Origin: DASSUW01 sp963811895
Lineage (GTDB): Bacteria > Actinomycetota > Thermoleophilia > Solirubrobacterales > Solirubrobacteraceae
Length of the DNA: 64,000 nucleotides
Direction: 5' to 3'
Assembly (NCBI GenBank): GCA_963811895.1
Contig: CAWETE010000004.1
Span: forward strand, 806,001 to 870,000
The translations under genes were made by a program, and so were the position numbers. The notes beneath the pieces are model-generated. The model was not told where the DNA came from, ran no database searches, and saw nothing but the letters and a program-made list of their open reading frames with translations. Below are positions 43,047 to 52,500 of the stretch, one piece after another; position 1 is the first letter of the stretch, and each line of letters starts with the position of its first letter.

Positions 43047-43772
43047 CTAGGCCGTCGCAGCCTCCGCTTCCACGAGGTCACGGGTGCGCGAGGGGTCGAC
43101 CTTGACGCCGGGACCCATCGTCGAGGCCATCACGACGGAGCGCAGGTACCGGCCCTTCGCCGCGGACGGCTTGGCGCGGATCAGCTCCTCGATGATCGCC
43201 TGGTAGTTCTCGAGCAGGTGCTCGTCGGGGAACGACGTCTTCCCCACGGTCATGTGCACGATCGCGGTGCGGTCGGTGCGGTACTCGACCTTGCCGGCCT
43301 TGGACTCCTCGACGGCCTTGCGGACGTCCATCGTCACGGTGCCGACCTTCGGGTTCGGCATCTTGCCCTGCGGGCCGAGGATGCGGCCCAGGCGGCCGAC
43401 GACCGGCATCATGTCGGGCGTCGCGATCGCGACGTCGAAGTCGGTGAAGCCCTCGTTCTGCACCTTCTCGGCGAGGTCCTCGGCGCCCACGTAGTCGGCG
43501 CCGGCCTCCTCGGCCTCGCGCGCCTTGTCGCCCTTGGCGAAGACGGCGATCTTCACGTCCTTGCCGAGGCCGTGCGGCAGCGCGATGGTGCCGCGCAGCT
43601 GCTCGTCGGCGTGGCGGACGTTGAGGCCCGTGCGGACGTGGACCTCGACCGACTCGTCGAACTTCGAGGTCTTGGTGTCCTTCACGAGGCGGACCGCATC
43701 GTGAGGCGCGTACTCGCGCTCGCGGTCGATCTTCTCGCGCGCCTCGAGGTACTTGCGCCCGTGCTTGGCCAT
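43047..43772 (-). CDS. rplA: Ribosomal protein L1
   Basis: The 241-residue L1-stalk protein and potential autogenous repressor of rplK-rplA. MAKHGRKYLEAREKIDRERE and the signature VGRLGRILGPQGKMPNPKVG are intact. It shares one base with the rplK stop. The 69-nt gap to rplJ is too short for the large L10 leader known in some bacteria. Confidence 0.97.
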   Translation of the reverse strand: MAKHGRKYLEAREKIDREREYAPHDAVRLVKDTKTSKFDESVEVHVRTGLNVRHADEQLRGTIALPHGLGKDVKIAVFAKGDKAREAEEAGADYVGAEDLAEKVQNEGFTDFDVAIATPDMMPVVGRLGRILGPQGKMPNPKVGTVTMDVRKAVEESKAGKVEYRTDRTAIVHMTVGKTSFPDEHLLENYQAIIEELIRAKPSAAKGRYLRSVVMASTMGPGVKVDPSRTRDLVEAEAATA

Positions 43773-44197
43773 TACGCCACGACCTCCACTCCCATCGAGC
43801 GCGCGGTGCCCTCGATGATCTTGGCCGCCTGATCGACGTCATGCGCGTTCAGGTCGGGAAGCTTCTTCTCGGCGATCTGCCGGACCTGGTCCTTGGAGAT
43901 CGTGCCGACCTTGCTGCGGTTCGGCTCGCCGGATCCCTTCTCGATGCCGATCGCCTGGCGGATCAGCACCGCGGCCGGCGGCGTCTTGGTGATGAACGTG
44001 AACGAGCGATCCTCGAAGACCGTGATCTCGACGGGGATCGTCGTGCCCATGTCGTTCGCCGTCTGGGCGTTGAACGCCTTGACGAACTCCATGATGTTGA
44101 TGCCGTGCTGGCCGAGCGCAGGGCCCACCGGCGGAGCCGGGGAAGCCTGGCCACCCGGGGCCTGCAACTTGATGGTTGTAAGAACTTTCTTTGCCAT
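43772..44197 (-). CDS. rplK: Ribosomal protein L11
   Basis: The 141-residue GTPase-centre protein. It has the Pro-rich N-terminal linker (GGQASPAPPVGPALGQHGIN) and the C-terminal rRNA-binding domain (TISKDQVRQIAEKKLPDLNA). The thiopeptide-relevant prolines look wild type. It lies 6 nt after nusG. Confidence 0.97.
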   Translation of the reverse strand: MAKKVLTTIKLQAPGGQASPAPPVGPALGQHGINIMEFVKAFNAQTANDMGTTIPVEITVFEDRSFTFITKTPPAAVLIRQAIGIEKGSGEPNRSKVGTISKDQVRQIAEKKLPDLNAHDVDQAAKIIEGTARSMGVEVVA

Positions 44198-44203
44198 AAG
44201 CGT

Positions 44204-44728
44204 CTAGATCTTCTTCACCTGGTCGTACCCCACTTCCACGGGTGTCTCGCGGCCGAAGATGGATACCAGGACCTTGAGCTTGCTTGCGTCCTCGTTGATC
44301 TCGGAGATCTCGCCGGAGAAGTCCGACAGCGGGCCGGAGATCACCTTGACGGACTCGCCGATCGAGAACTGGGCGCGGCTGGGAGCGCGGACGGCGACGT
44401 CGCTGCGGTGCAGCAGCCGGTCGACCTCCATCTGGGTCAGCGGGATCGGCTCGTTGGATGCGCCGACGAAGCCGGTGACCCCGGGCGTGCCCTTGACGAC
44501 CGCCCACGAGTCCTCATTGAGGTCCATGTTCACCAGCACGTAGCCGGGCATGGTCCGCTTCTCGACCGTGACCTTCTGGTTGTCCTTCATCTCCTGGACG
44601 GTCTCGGTCGGCACCACGACGCGGCGCACGGCGCGCGACTGGTTCAGCGAGGACACGCGGTGCTCGAGGTTCTGCTTGACCTTGTTCTCGTGCCCGGAAT
44701 AGGTGTTGATGACGTACCAGCGAAACAT
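44204..44728 (-). CDS. nusG: Transcription termination/antitermination factor NusG
   Basis: Binds RNA polymerase and either rho or S10. At 174 residues it has the NGN domain (MFRWYVINTYSGHENKVKQN, RTMPGYVLVNMDLNEDSWAV) and the C-terminal KOW domain (FSIGESVKVISGPLSDFSGE). It follows secE by 35 nt, the conserved order. Confidence 0.97.
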   Translation of the reverse strand: MFRWYVINTYSGHENKVKQNLEHRVSSLNQSRAVRRVVVPTETVQEMKDNQKVTVEKRTMPGYVLVNMDLNEDSWAVVKGTPGVTGFVGASNEPIPLTQMEVDRLLHRSDVAVRAPSRAQFSIGESVKVISGPLSDFSGEISEINEDASKLKVLVSIFGRETPVEVGYDQVKKI

Positions 44729-44763
44729 TCAGAGGATCCTGAGAGCTCTTCGGAGAGTTACGT

Positions 44764-45240
44764 TCAGATGAGCCAGTCGACTAGGGGCTTCCACACGGCG
44801 TCCATCAAGCCGAGGAAGCCGCCGGCGACGACGACGAAGCCCAGGGTGACAGCTGTGCCCTGACCGGTCTGGCGGCGATCCGGCCACTGGACGCGGCGGA
44901 GCTCGTCGACGACGTGGCCCAGGAAGGTGATGATCTTGCCGCGCTGCCTGCGCGGGCGGCGGGCCTCGGCGCGCTCCTCGAGCACCGCCGGGTCGGTCGG
45001 CTGCGCGGACTCGGCCTCGGCCTCGGCGTCGACATCGACGCCGGCCTCCGCCATGCGAGCCTCCTCGACGTCCGGGAAGGCGTGCTTGGTCGGCTCGGGC
45101 GCCGGCGTCGACGAGTCGAGCTCGGTGTCCGTCGGCTCCAGCCCGATGTCCCGCGCGCGGGTGCGAGCGGAGCCGGCGGCCGGCCCGCCGGAGCCCGGCT
45201 GGCGCCGCCGGCGCTTCGCGCGCTGTCGATCACGGGCCAC
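44764..45240 (-). CDS. secE: Preprotein translocase subunit SecE with long N-terminal extension
   Basis: The SecE core is residues 100-158: amphipathic FLGHVVDELRRVQWPDRRQT and a single membrane helix (GTAVTLGFVVVAGGFLGLMD). A further 100 residues precede it, with a basic start (RAKRRRRQPGSGGP) and an acidic Ala/Glu part (AGVDVDAEAEAESAQ). The GTG at 45240 is preceded by AGGAG at 7 nt, which supports the long form. An internal Met at residue 63 would still leave an extension. Confidence 0.92.
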   Translation of the reverse strand: MARDRQRAKRRRRQPGSGGPAAGSARTRARDIGLEPTDTELDSSTPAPEPTKHAFPDVEEARMAEAGVDVDAEAEAESAQPTDPAVLEERAEARRPRRQRGKIITFLGHVVDELRRVQWPDRRQTGQGTAVTLGFVVVAGGFLGLMDAVWKPLVDWLI

Positions 45241-45250
45241 GAGATCGCTC

Positions 45251-45415
45251 CTAGCGGGTCTCGCGATGCGCAGTGTGCCGCCGGCACCACTTGCAGTACT
45301 TGCGAAGCTGGATGCGGTCGGGGTTGTTGCGCTTGGACTTGTTGGTCTGGTAGTTCCGGCGCTTGCAGTCCTCGCACGCGAGGGTGACGGCGATCCGGAC
45401 ATCTCCACGGGCCAT
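45251..45415 (-). CDS. rpmG: Ribosomal protein L33
   Basis: A 54-residue 50S protein: MARGDVRIAVTLACEDCKRR then NYQTNKSKRNNPDRIQLRKY and CKWCRRHTAHRETR. Two CxxC pairs make it the zinc-binding form. The stop lies 10 nt before the secE GTG. The rpmG-secE-nusG order is typical; a tRNA-Trp often found near here was not seen. Confidence 0.95.
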   Translation of the reverse strand: MARGDVRIAVTLACEDCKRRNYQTNKSKRNNPDRIQLRKYCKWCRRHTAHRETR

Positions 45416-45463
45416 TTGCGGCGCGCTCCGAGGGTCGTGGTGTAGCTAGCTGGCGCCGGGCAA

Positions 45464-45486
45464 GGAAAAACCCCGCCACGGCGCGA
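45464..45486 (-). terminator. Terminator after the GH15 gene
   Basis: On the minus strand CCTCGC pairs with GCGGGG across a 6-nt loop, followed by five T. It lies about 25 nt past the GH15 stop and 50 nt before rpmG, so it insulates the ribosomal unit. The rpmG promoter must lie between about 45416 and 45470; no box is convincing. Confidence 0.6.
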
Positions 45487-45510
45487 GGTCGGCAATTGAG
45501 GATAGCGCAG

Positions 45511-47641
45511 CTAGCCGCACTGCCGTACGTATCTGCAGGCCACGACCGAAGGCTGCTCCACCGGGGCTCCGGCGTCGATCGACCACGCCAGGCGGATGAG
45601 CTGCGCATGGGACCACGCGAGCGGGGTCGCCGAGAAGGTGCCCTCGCCGGCCGGCATCGACGTCGGAGCGCGGCCGTCCCACACCTGCTCGGGGATCATG
45701 CCGCCGTCGTTGCCGGCGTCGGCGATCGCCTTCAGGTGGGCGTCGGCGGGCCTCCCCGCCAGCAGCTCGTACTCGCCGCGCTCGCCGGCGAAGATCGGCC
45801 ACAGGCGGCCGAAGGTCTGGCGCGAGCCCTCCTTCGTGATCCGCCAGCCGCCGCCGGTGCGGCTCTCGCCGTAGCCGTCGTAGACGAAGCGATGCCAGAA
45901 GTCCCCGTTCGGCGTCGTCCCGCGCAGCCGCTGGTCGACGACCTCGAGCGTGTTGAGGATCACCGGGTCGTCGAACCGCTTGACGCCGAGCCGCACGAGC
46001 TCGAGGAAGCTCGGGTCGACGACCTTGCGCTGGTCGGCCCGCGCGGGGCCGCCGTCGCCGATGCTGTAGCGGGTGCCGCGATCCGGCCGGCGGTCCTTCG
46101 TGAGCCGCAGGTAGTAGGGCTCGTCGGAGTAAGGGCCGTTGGTGGTCGCCGTCCAGCGCTGGACTGCGCCGGCCCAGCGGTCGGCGACGCGCTCGTAGCG
46201 TTCGGCGTCGGCCGTCGCCCCGTTGCGGCGCGCCAGGTCGGCGGCGGCGACCAGCCCGGCGATCTCGGCCGCGATCGTGCCCGGCGAGTAGCCGTCCTGG
46301 TTCTCCCAGCGGTCCTGCTCGCTCCCCGGGCCGTGGCGGACGATGAACTCGGCCGTGCGGCGCAGCTTGCGCCAGGTCGCGGCGTCGAAGCGCTCGAGCT
46401 GCCAGGCGAGCACGATCGGGAACGCCTGCTCGTCCATCTGGATCGCCGTCCACTTCTGGCGGCCGGTGACCTGCACGTTCTGCGGGAAGTGGCCGTCCGC
46501 CCGCTGCGCCCGGTCGAGCAGGAAGTCCAGCTTGGCGCCGGCTTCGTCGTCCGCCCCGGCCGCGATCTCCGCCGTCGCCACCTGGTAGAGGTCGCGCGGC
46601 CAGACCAGGTGGTAGGGCGCCGAGCGCTTGTCCTTCTTGTCGACCGTGAGCCGGCCCCAGGCCCAGGGCATGGTCGGCGAGGCGACGCCGGCGCCCGGGT
46701 TGCGCTTGTCGTCGTGCGCGGCCAGCATCAGCAGCGAGGTCTCATAGGCGTGCGGCCACCGGCGCGGCCGCCGCCGGAGCGGGCTTCAGCGTGGCGCGCC
46801 ACGCGGCCCAGCCGGCCGCGTTCTGCGCGGCGAGCGGCGCGAAGCCCGCGGCGAGCGCCTCGCTCGCCTGCCGGCGCGCGGTGACGTGGCTCGTGCCGAA
46901 GCCGAGCGCGAGCGTGAGCTGCTGCGACGTGGTCCCGTTGAGCGAGGTCGTGGCGGCCTGGCGGACGTTCCCGCGGGAACGCGCGTCGGCGTTCGCGTCG
47001 AGCGAGCCGTCGTCGCGCAGGTCGCTCCACGGGTCGCTCGTGCCGGCGTAGCCGCTCGAGGTGGCCGTGAAGGCCGGCGAGGCCGCCAGCGCGCTGGTCA
47101 TGCGGCGATCGTTGGCCACCAGCGCGCCGCTGATGGTGCGCGCGCGGTCGTCGCGGCCGTCGTTGTCGAGCTCGGGGTCGAGCAGCACGTGCAGGCCGTA
47201 CGGCTCGCCGGTGAGCGACTCGAACTTCACGTCGACGAGCACGACGTCGCGCGCCGGATCGGTCGTGTAGGTCTTGGTCAGCCGCCAGTGGTCGCCGCGG
47301 TCGGTGACGATCTGGCGGTAGTTGAGGCCGTCGAGCCGCTCGACCGTGCCGGTCCCGTGCAGCGTCTCACGGTCGACGGTCATCAGCGGGCCGGGGCGGC
47401 TGACGACGAACTCGAGGCTGCGGACGGCGGGCGTCCCCAGGTCGGGGAAGAAGACCTCGGTCAGCTCGCGCTGGCGCAGCGTGAACCAGACGCGGCTCGC
47501 CGGCGTCTTCGACGTCCCGAACGCGTGCTTGTCGGCCTGCGTCCAGGTCGGCCGCGTGCCGGGCGCTCCGTCGGCGCGGGTGCGGGCCGTCGCGGGAGCG
47601 GCGAGCAGGATGAGGAAGACGACGGCGAGGACGAGACGCAT
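45511..47641 (-). CDS. Secreted glucoamylase/glucodextranase-like GH15 enzyme (one frameshift)
   Basis: Starts MRLVLAVVFLILLAAPATAR, a signal peptide. Next comes the beta-sandwich domain typical of bacterial GH15 (TWTQADKHAFGTS, SRVWFTLRQRELTEVFFPDL). After APAAAAPVA near 46750 one extra base shifts the frame; the alternative continues YETSLLMLAAHDDKRNPGAG. The (alpha/alpha)6 domain has YHLVWPRDLYQVAT, WTAIQMDEQAFPIVL (catalytic Glu region), RWENQDGYSPGTIAAEIAGL and DFWHRFVYDGYGE. The restored length is about 710 residues. It should release glucose from the ends of alpha-glucans outside the cell. Confidence 0.85.
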
Positions 47642-47672
47642 GGCAGGCGAGCTACCCGTAGCGTGTGGCGAC

Positions 47673-48504
47673 ATGCCCCCCGCCATGCCGGAGCTCGAAG
47701 GCGTCGAGCATAGCTTCCACGATCTGCCGACCGGCGTCCGGGTCCATCTCGCCAGCGCAGGGCCGCCGGACGCGCCGCCCGTGCTGGCGCTGCACGGCTG
47801 GCCGCAGCACTGGTGGTCGTGGCGTCATGTGATCGCCGAGCTTGCCGGCGAGTTCCGGCTGCTCTGCCCGGACCTGCGCGGCCTCGGCTGGTCGGGCCCG
47901 CCGGCCGACGACGACTTCCGCAAGCAGCGCATGGCCGACGACGCGATCGCGCTGCTCGACGCGCTCGGGCTCGAGCAGGTCCGCCTCACCGGCCACGACT
48001 GGGGCGCCTACGCGGCCATACTCGCCGCCGTCACCGCCCCCGAGCGCTTCTCGAGCCTGGTGGCGATGTCGCTCGGTCACCCGTGGGTGCCCACCAAGGT
48101 CGCCGTCCGCCACGGCTACCTGCTCGCCTACCAGCTCCCGCTGGCCACGCCCTTCGTCGGCGAGCGCGTCGTCCGCGACGGCCGCTACGTGCGCGGGATG
48201 CTCCGCAACGGCCGCCGCGACGGCCGCCGCTGGACGCGCGAGGAGGAGGACGCCTACGTGGACGTCGTCCGGCGAGACCGCGCACGCTTCCTCGAAGCTC
48301 TACCGCGACTTCCTGCTCCACGACGCGCGCACGGTCGTCCGGCAGCGCCCGACGATGCCGGCGAAGCTGCTGATCGGCAGCCGCGAGCCCTTCCGCGCGT
48401 TCGCGGCCGGCTTCCCCGGTGAGGTGGACGTCGTCGACGGCGCCGGCCACTTCCTCCCCGAGGAGGCCCCGCAGGCGGTCGCCGAGCGCATCCGCGCGAT
48501 GTGA
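47673..48504 (+). CDS. Epoxide-hydrolase-like alpha/beta hydrolase (one frameshift)
   Basis: Start at ATG 47673 or 47685. HGWPQHWWSWRHVIAEL is the oxyanion-hole motif, and LTGHDWGAYAAILAA carries the nucleophile Asp in the GHDWG pattern typical of epoxide hydrolases and haloalkane dehalogenases. One extra base near 48270 breaks the frame; the second frame gives KLYRDFLLHDARTVV, LLIGSREPFRAFAAGFPGEV and the His region DGAGHFLPEEAPQAVAERI. The restored length is about 276 residues. It is divergent from the GH15 gene by 31 nt and overlaps the EEP gene by 4 nt. Confidence 0.8.
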
Positions 48505-49274
48505 GGCTCATCACCTGGAATGTGAACCGCCGTGTCAGCGTGCTCGCCGAGCAGGCGGCCGCGCTGGCCGGGCGCGATCCGGATGTCGTCGCGCTCCAGG
48601 AGGTCACGGCCCGCTCGTGGCCGCTGTGGCGGGCGGCCCTGGCGACGATCGGGCTCGACGCGCTGTGCTCGCTGGACGAGGCGGACCCGGGGCGCCAGCC
48701 GATCAGCCGGCGGCGCGCGGGCGTGGTGATCGCCGCCCGCGCGCTCGCGCCCGCCGACCCGCTGCCCGTGCCCCGGCCGGAGAGCACGCTCGCGGCCGAG
48801 GTCGACGGCGTCGTCGTGCACGCCGCCCATGTGCCCAACGCCGCCAACGGCTGGGTCAAGCCCGACACGCTCGCCGCCCTGCGCGCGGGCCTCGCCGCCG
48901 GCAGCGGTCCGCGAGTCCTGTGCGGCGACCTCAACACGCCGCGCCGCGAGAAGCCCGACGGCACGGTGATCTCCTTCGCGCGCGACAGTCGCGAGCGGTT
49001 GCGACCCGAGCGCGGCGAGCGCTGGGACAGCGCAGAGCTCGGGGTCGTTCCCGGCCTGCGCGAGCTGGGCTTCCACGACGCGTTCCGGACGATGCACGGC
49101 TACGACGCGAAGGAACCGAGCTGGGTATGGCGCCATGGCGGCGGCTGGCGGCTCGACCACGTCTTCGTCTCAGGCCTCGAGGTCGAGGCCGCCGTCTACC
49201 ACCATGCGTGGCGCGACGACGGCCTCAGCGACCACTCGGCCCTGGAGGCCGATCTCGGCTATGAGCCCGACTGA
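48501..49274 (+). CDS. Endonuclease/exonuclease/phosphatase (EEP) family protein
   Basis: A 257-residue EEP fold. It shows the early Asn (ITWNVNRRVS), the metal Glu (VVALQEVTARSW), the GDLNTPRREKPDG core and the C-terminal DHVFVSGL and SDHSALEADL with catalytic His. The family contains DNA repair nucleases and phosphodiesterases; sequence alone does not choose. The start overlaps the preceding stop (ATGTGA). Its end overlaps the convergent L7/L12-like gene by 16 nt. Confidence 0.85.
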   Translation: MRLITWNVNRRVSVLAEQAAALAGRDPDVVALQEVTARSWPLWRAALATIGLDALCSLDEADPGRQPISRRRAGVVIAARALAPADPLPVPRPESTLAAEVDGVVVHAAHVPNAANGWVKPDTLAALRAGLAAGSGPRVLCGDLNTPRREKPDGTVISFARDSRERLRPERGERWDSAELGVVPGLRELGFHDAFRTMHGYDAKEPSWVWRHGGGWRLDHVFVSGLEVEAAVYHHAWRDDGLSDHSALEADLGYEPD

Positions 49275-49504
49275 ACCGCATCCACGACGCGCTTGGCGGC
49301 GATGAGTCCAGCTCCGGTCTCCTGACGCAAGCGCTTCACCGCCTCGACCGTCTGCCCACTCCGCGCCAGTTCGACGACGTCGTCGGACACCACGGCGCCC
49401 GGATCCTCGAACCGGAATTTCGCCGCCGCGCTCAGGAGGCGCACCTGCTCCTCCAGCGAGCGGTTGCGCAGCCGTAGCTCCTCGAAGGCGTGCTCGTCGG
49501 TCAT
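49259..49504 (-). CDS. Small protein with L7/L12 C-terminal-domain-like motif
   Basis: 81 residues. A coiled-coil-like N-terminal part (FEELRLRNRSLEEQVRLLSA) is followed by VVELARSGQTVEAVKRLRQE and TGAGLIAAKRVVDAV, which strongly recalls the helix-turn of the ribosomal L7/L12 C-terminal domain (TGLGLKEAKALVD in rplL here). Function is unknown. It lies 15 nt downstream of the RHS gene on the same strand, the place where immunity genes of RHS toxins are usually found, but resemblance to immunity proteins is not evident. Confidence 0.65.
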   Translation of the reverse strand: MTDEHAFEELRLRNRSLEEQVRLLSAAAKFRFEDPGAVVSDDVVELARSGQTVEAVKRLRQETGAGLIAAKRVVDAVQSGS

Positions 49505-49519
49505 GTCTGGCCGGCCACC

Positions 49520-52500
49520 CTAGAAGCAAGCCTCCTTCACCGCCACGATGCCCGTCAGCTGGGCGGCGGCATAGCCTCCGGCAGCGATGGCGTCGTCCAC
49601 GTTGCCGGCGCCGATGAGCAGCTGGGCGGCCTTCCTTACCCCACCGAGCGCCTTGATCGCCCGGTAGATCTTCGCGCCGATGAAGACAGTTCCGCCGATC
49701 GCGGCCGCGCATTTGGCGATCTTCCACGGGTTCGGGAACAAGCCGGTCGGGTCCGACAGGTTGACCGGATCGGCACCCACGTAGATGTAGCGGTTGGCGT
49801 CGCGCAGGTCCGCCGGACTGTCGATGGCGTCGAGCTGCGTCCAGCGTCCCTGGGTCGGTATGTAGTAGCGCTCGCCGAACTTGTAGAGCCCCGCGACGGT
49901 CTCGGGCGACCCCTTGTAGAGGAAGTAGTGCTGCGCGTCCTGGCCGATCGTGGTCGTTCGCACGCCGTAGGGGTCGTACTTGAAGTACCCGCCCAACGTG
50001 CCGCTCGTGTTCGCGATCGCGACCATCGAGTCCTGGGCGTCGGTGAGGATGTAGTGGCGCCGTCCGGAGCTCAGCTGCGAGAACAGACGCCCGCTCGGTT
50101 CGCGCACGAAGTCCGCGCGGCCGAACGGACCGCCGTCCAGGATTCCGATCCCCAGCACGTTGTTCTGGTAGGTGCGCGCCCCGATCCTGAGCAGGTCGCT
50201 CTGGCCCGGGCCGCCATGCGAGAGCACCGAGGTCGTCCCCGCTGTGGTCACGCTCGAGGTCTGATTGCGGGCGTTGTACTGCCAGCTGGTGCCGGCGCTC
50301 GACGCCGTCAGGTTCCCGTTGAGGTCGTACGTGTAGGTCGTCGCGCCCGCGGGGGGCGTATTGCACGGCACGTTGGTCGCCCCCGCGGCTCGCCAACAGA
50401 GCTGGTTGGCCGCGTTGTACGCCGAGCTGGTGCTCTGGCCGTTGACGGTCTCGAGTGTGCGGTTGTTCGCGGCGTCGTACGCGTAGACGCGGTCGTCGAC
50501 CACCGCGCCGGACGCGTTGCGGGCCAGCCCGCGTGTGAGGCGGTCGTTCCCGTCATAGGAGTACGTCGTCGTGTCACCGAACTTGTCGGTCATCGTCTGC
50601 TGGAGCTCGGTCTCGCGATTGGTGGCGTCGCGGTACGTGTAGGCGAAGTCGACGAGCACCTGGGCAGCGGAGTTCGTCGCCCTGATCGTTCGCACCTTGT
50701 CGGACCCGTCGTAGGTGCGCTGCTCGACGACTCCGACGGGGAACGTGGTCAACGTGCGGTTGTCGCGCGTGTCGTATCCGAACGTCGTCCTGCGACCGTC
50801 GGGCTCGATCAGCTCCGAGAGGCGGTTCAGCGCGTCGTAGCCGTACCGCACGGTGCCGCTTCGATCGACGAGCTGCGTGAGGTTGGACAGCGCGTCGTAG
50901 GCGTACTGGTTGACGGCCGCGGTCGGGAGCGTCTCGCTCGTCGGCCGGTTGCGATCGTCGTACACGTACGACCAAGTGCCGGCGGCCGAATCGGTCTGCG
51001 AGGTGCGATTGCCGTTTGCGTCATAGGCGTAGGAGACCGAGGAGGCATCCGAGTAGTCCACGCGCGTCAGCCGGTCGAGCGCGTCATAGGAGAACGTGCG
51101 CGTCTGGCTCTTGCCGTCCCGGATCGTCCTCGCCCGGCTCAGCGCGTCGTAGGTGATCGTCGTCTGCCCGAGCGGCAGTGGTGGGGTGATGGTCGTGAGG
51201 TTCCCCAGGGCGTCGTAGCCGTAGCGGGTCTGGTTGCCCTTGCCGTCGATCGCGCAGCGCAGCGTCCCCGTCGGACCGGAGGACGGGCACACGCCCGCTG
51301 AGCCGTTGAACTCCAGCGTCGCCTGCGACTGAGCGGGCGACGCCCCGTCGCGCACGCTCGTCATGTTGCCGGTGCCGTCGTAGCCGAACAGGGTGCGGTT
51401 GCCCTGCGCGTTCAAGAGTGACGTGGGGCTGAAGCGATGAGCCGTGTCGGTGTACCCGAGGGTGTACCCCTCGCCCGCCGGCAGCGAGCCCGACGTCAGG
51501 TTGTCATTGGCGTCGTAGCCGAAGGTCGTCGTCGGCCCGCCGGTGCCGTTGGTGAACGTCCTGACCGTGGAGTTGGCCGTCCACGTCAGCGAGCGCTGCT
51601 GGCCGGCCGCGTCGACGACCTTGGTCACGCGACCCGGCGGCTCCCAGCAGTACGTCGTCCGGTTCCCGCGCGCGTCGGTGACGACGGTGTTGAGGTCGTT
51701 GGCGCACCCGGTGTTCGGTTGCGCGTAGTCGAATCGGGTGAGCGCGCCGGCTCGGGTGACAGAGGTAACCCGGCGATCGCTGTCGTACGCGAAGCTCGTG
51801 ACCTTCCCACGCGGGTCGGTGATCGAGGTGAGCAGGCTGCCCGTGTACCCGTACGTGGTGACCTTGCCGGCGGCATCGGTGGCCGTCGTGGTGAGCCCCC
51901 CGGCGGCGACTTCACCACTGCCGGTCGCGTTGTAGGCGTAGCGGTGTGCGACGCGGCCGGTCGAGTCGGTCACCGAAGTGATGCGACCGCCCGCGTTGCG
52001 AGCGAACGTCGTAACGCGATTCTGGGTGTCGACGATTCTCGAGAGGCGGTTCGGAGCGTCGTACTGCAGCGTCAACTTCCGGCCATTGCGGTCGGCCTGC
52101 TCCACCAGCAGGCCGCCGGCGTTGAACTGCCAGCGCTCCGCCGTGGCGCGCCACGTGAGCGTGAAGGTGCCGTCGGCGTTCTTGACGAGGTCGGCGTCGA
52201 CGCCCTGCGGATGCCGGAACGAACCGTCCGGCTGGCGCGCGAATGCGGTGGTGAATCCGGTGGGGCCGCGGAAGATCGCGTCGCTCGTCCCGCTCTGGAT
52301 GATCCTGACACTGCTGCCCACGTTGTACGTCCAGCCCCAGCCGAGGTCGCCCGCCGTTGGCTCGCGGCTGTTGTAGAACCGATCGAGGACGAGGTCCAGG
52401 CCCGACCCGGCGATCAGCAGGTCGCGTGACCTCAGGAGCAGGTTGCCGCCCGCGACGTTGACCGCCATGCCCTGCCGGTCGGTGAGTTTCTCGGCATGGC

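Noticed and set aside
45416..45510. tRNA gene upstream of rpmG, as in several actinobacteria
   Set aside because: No cloverleaf, T-loop GTTCRA or CCA-like end is visible; the segment holds a terminator instead.
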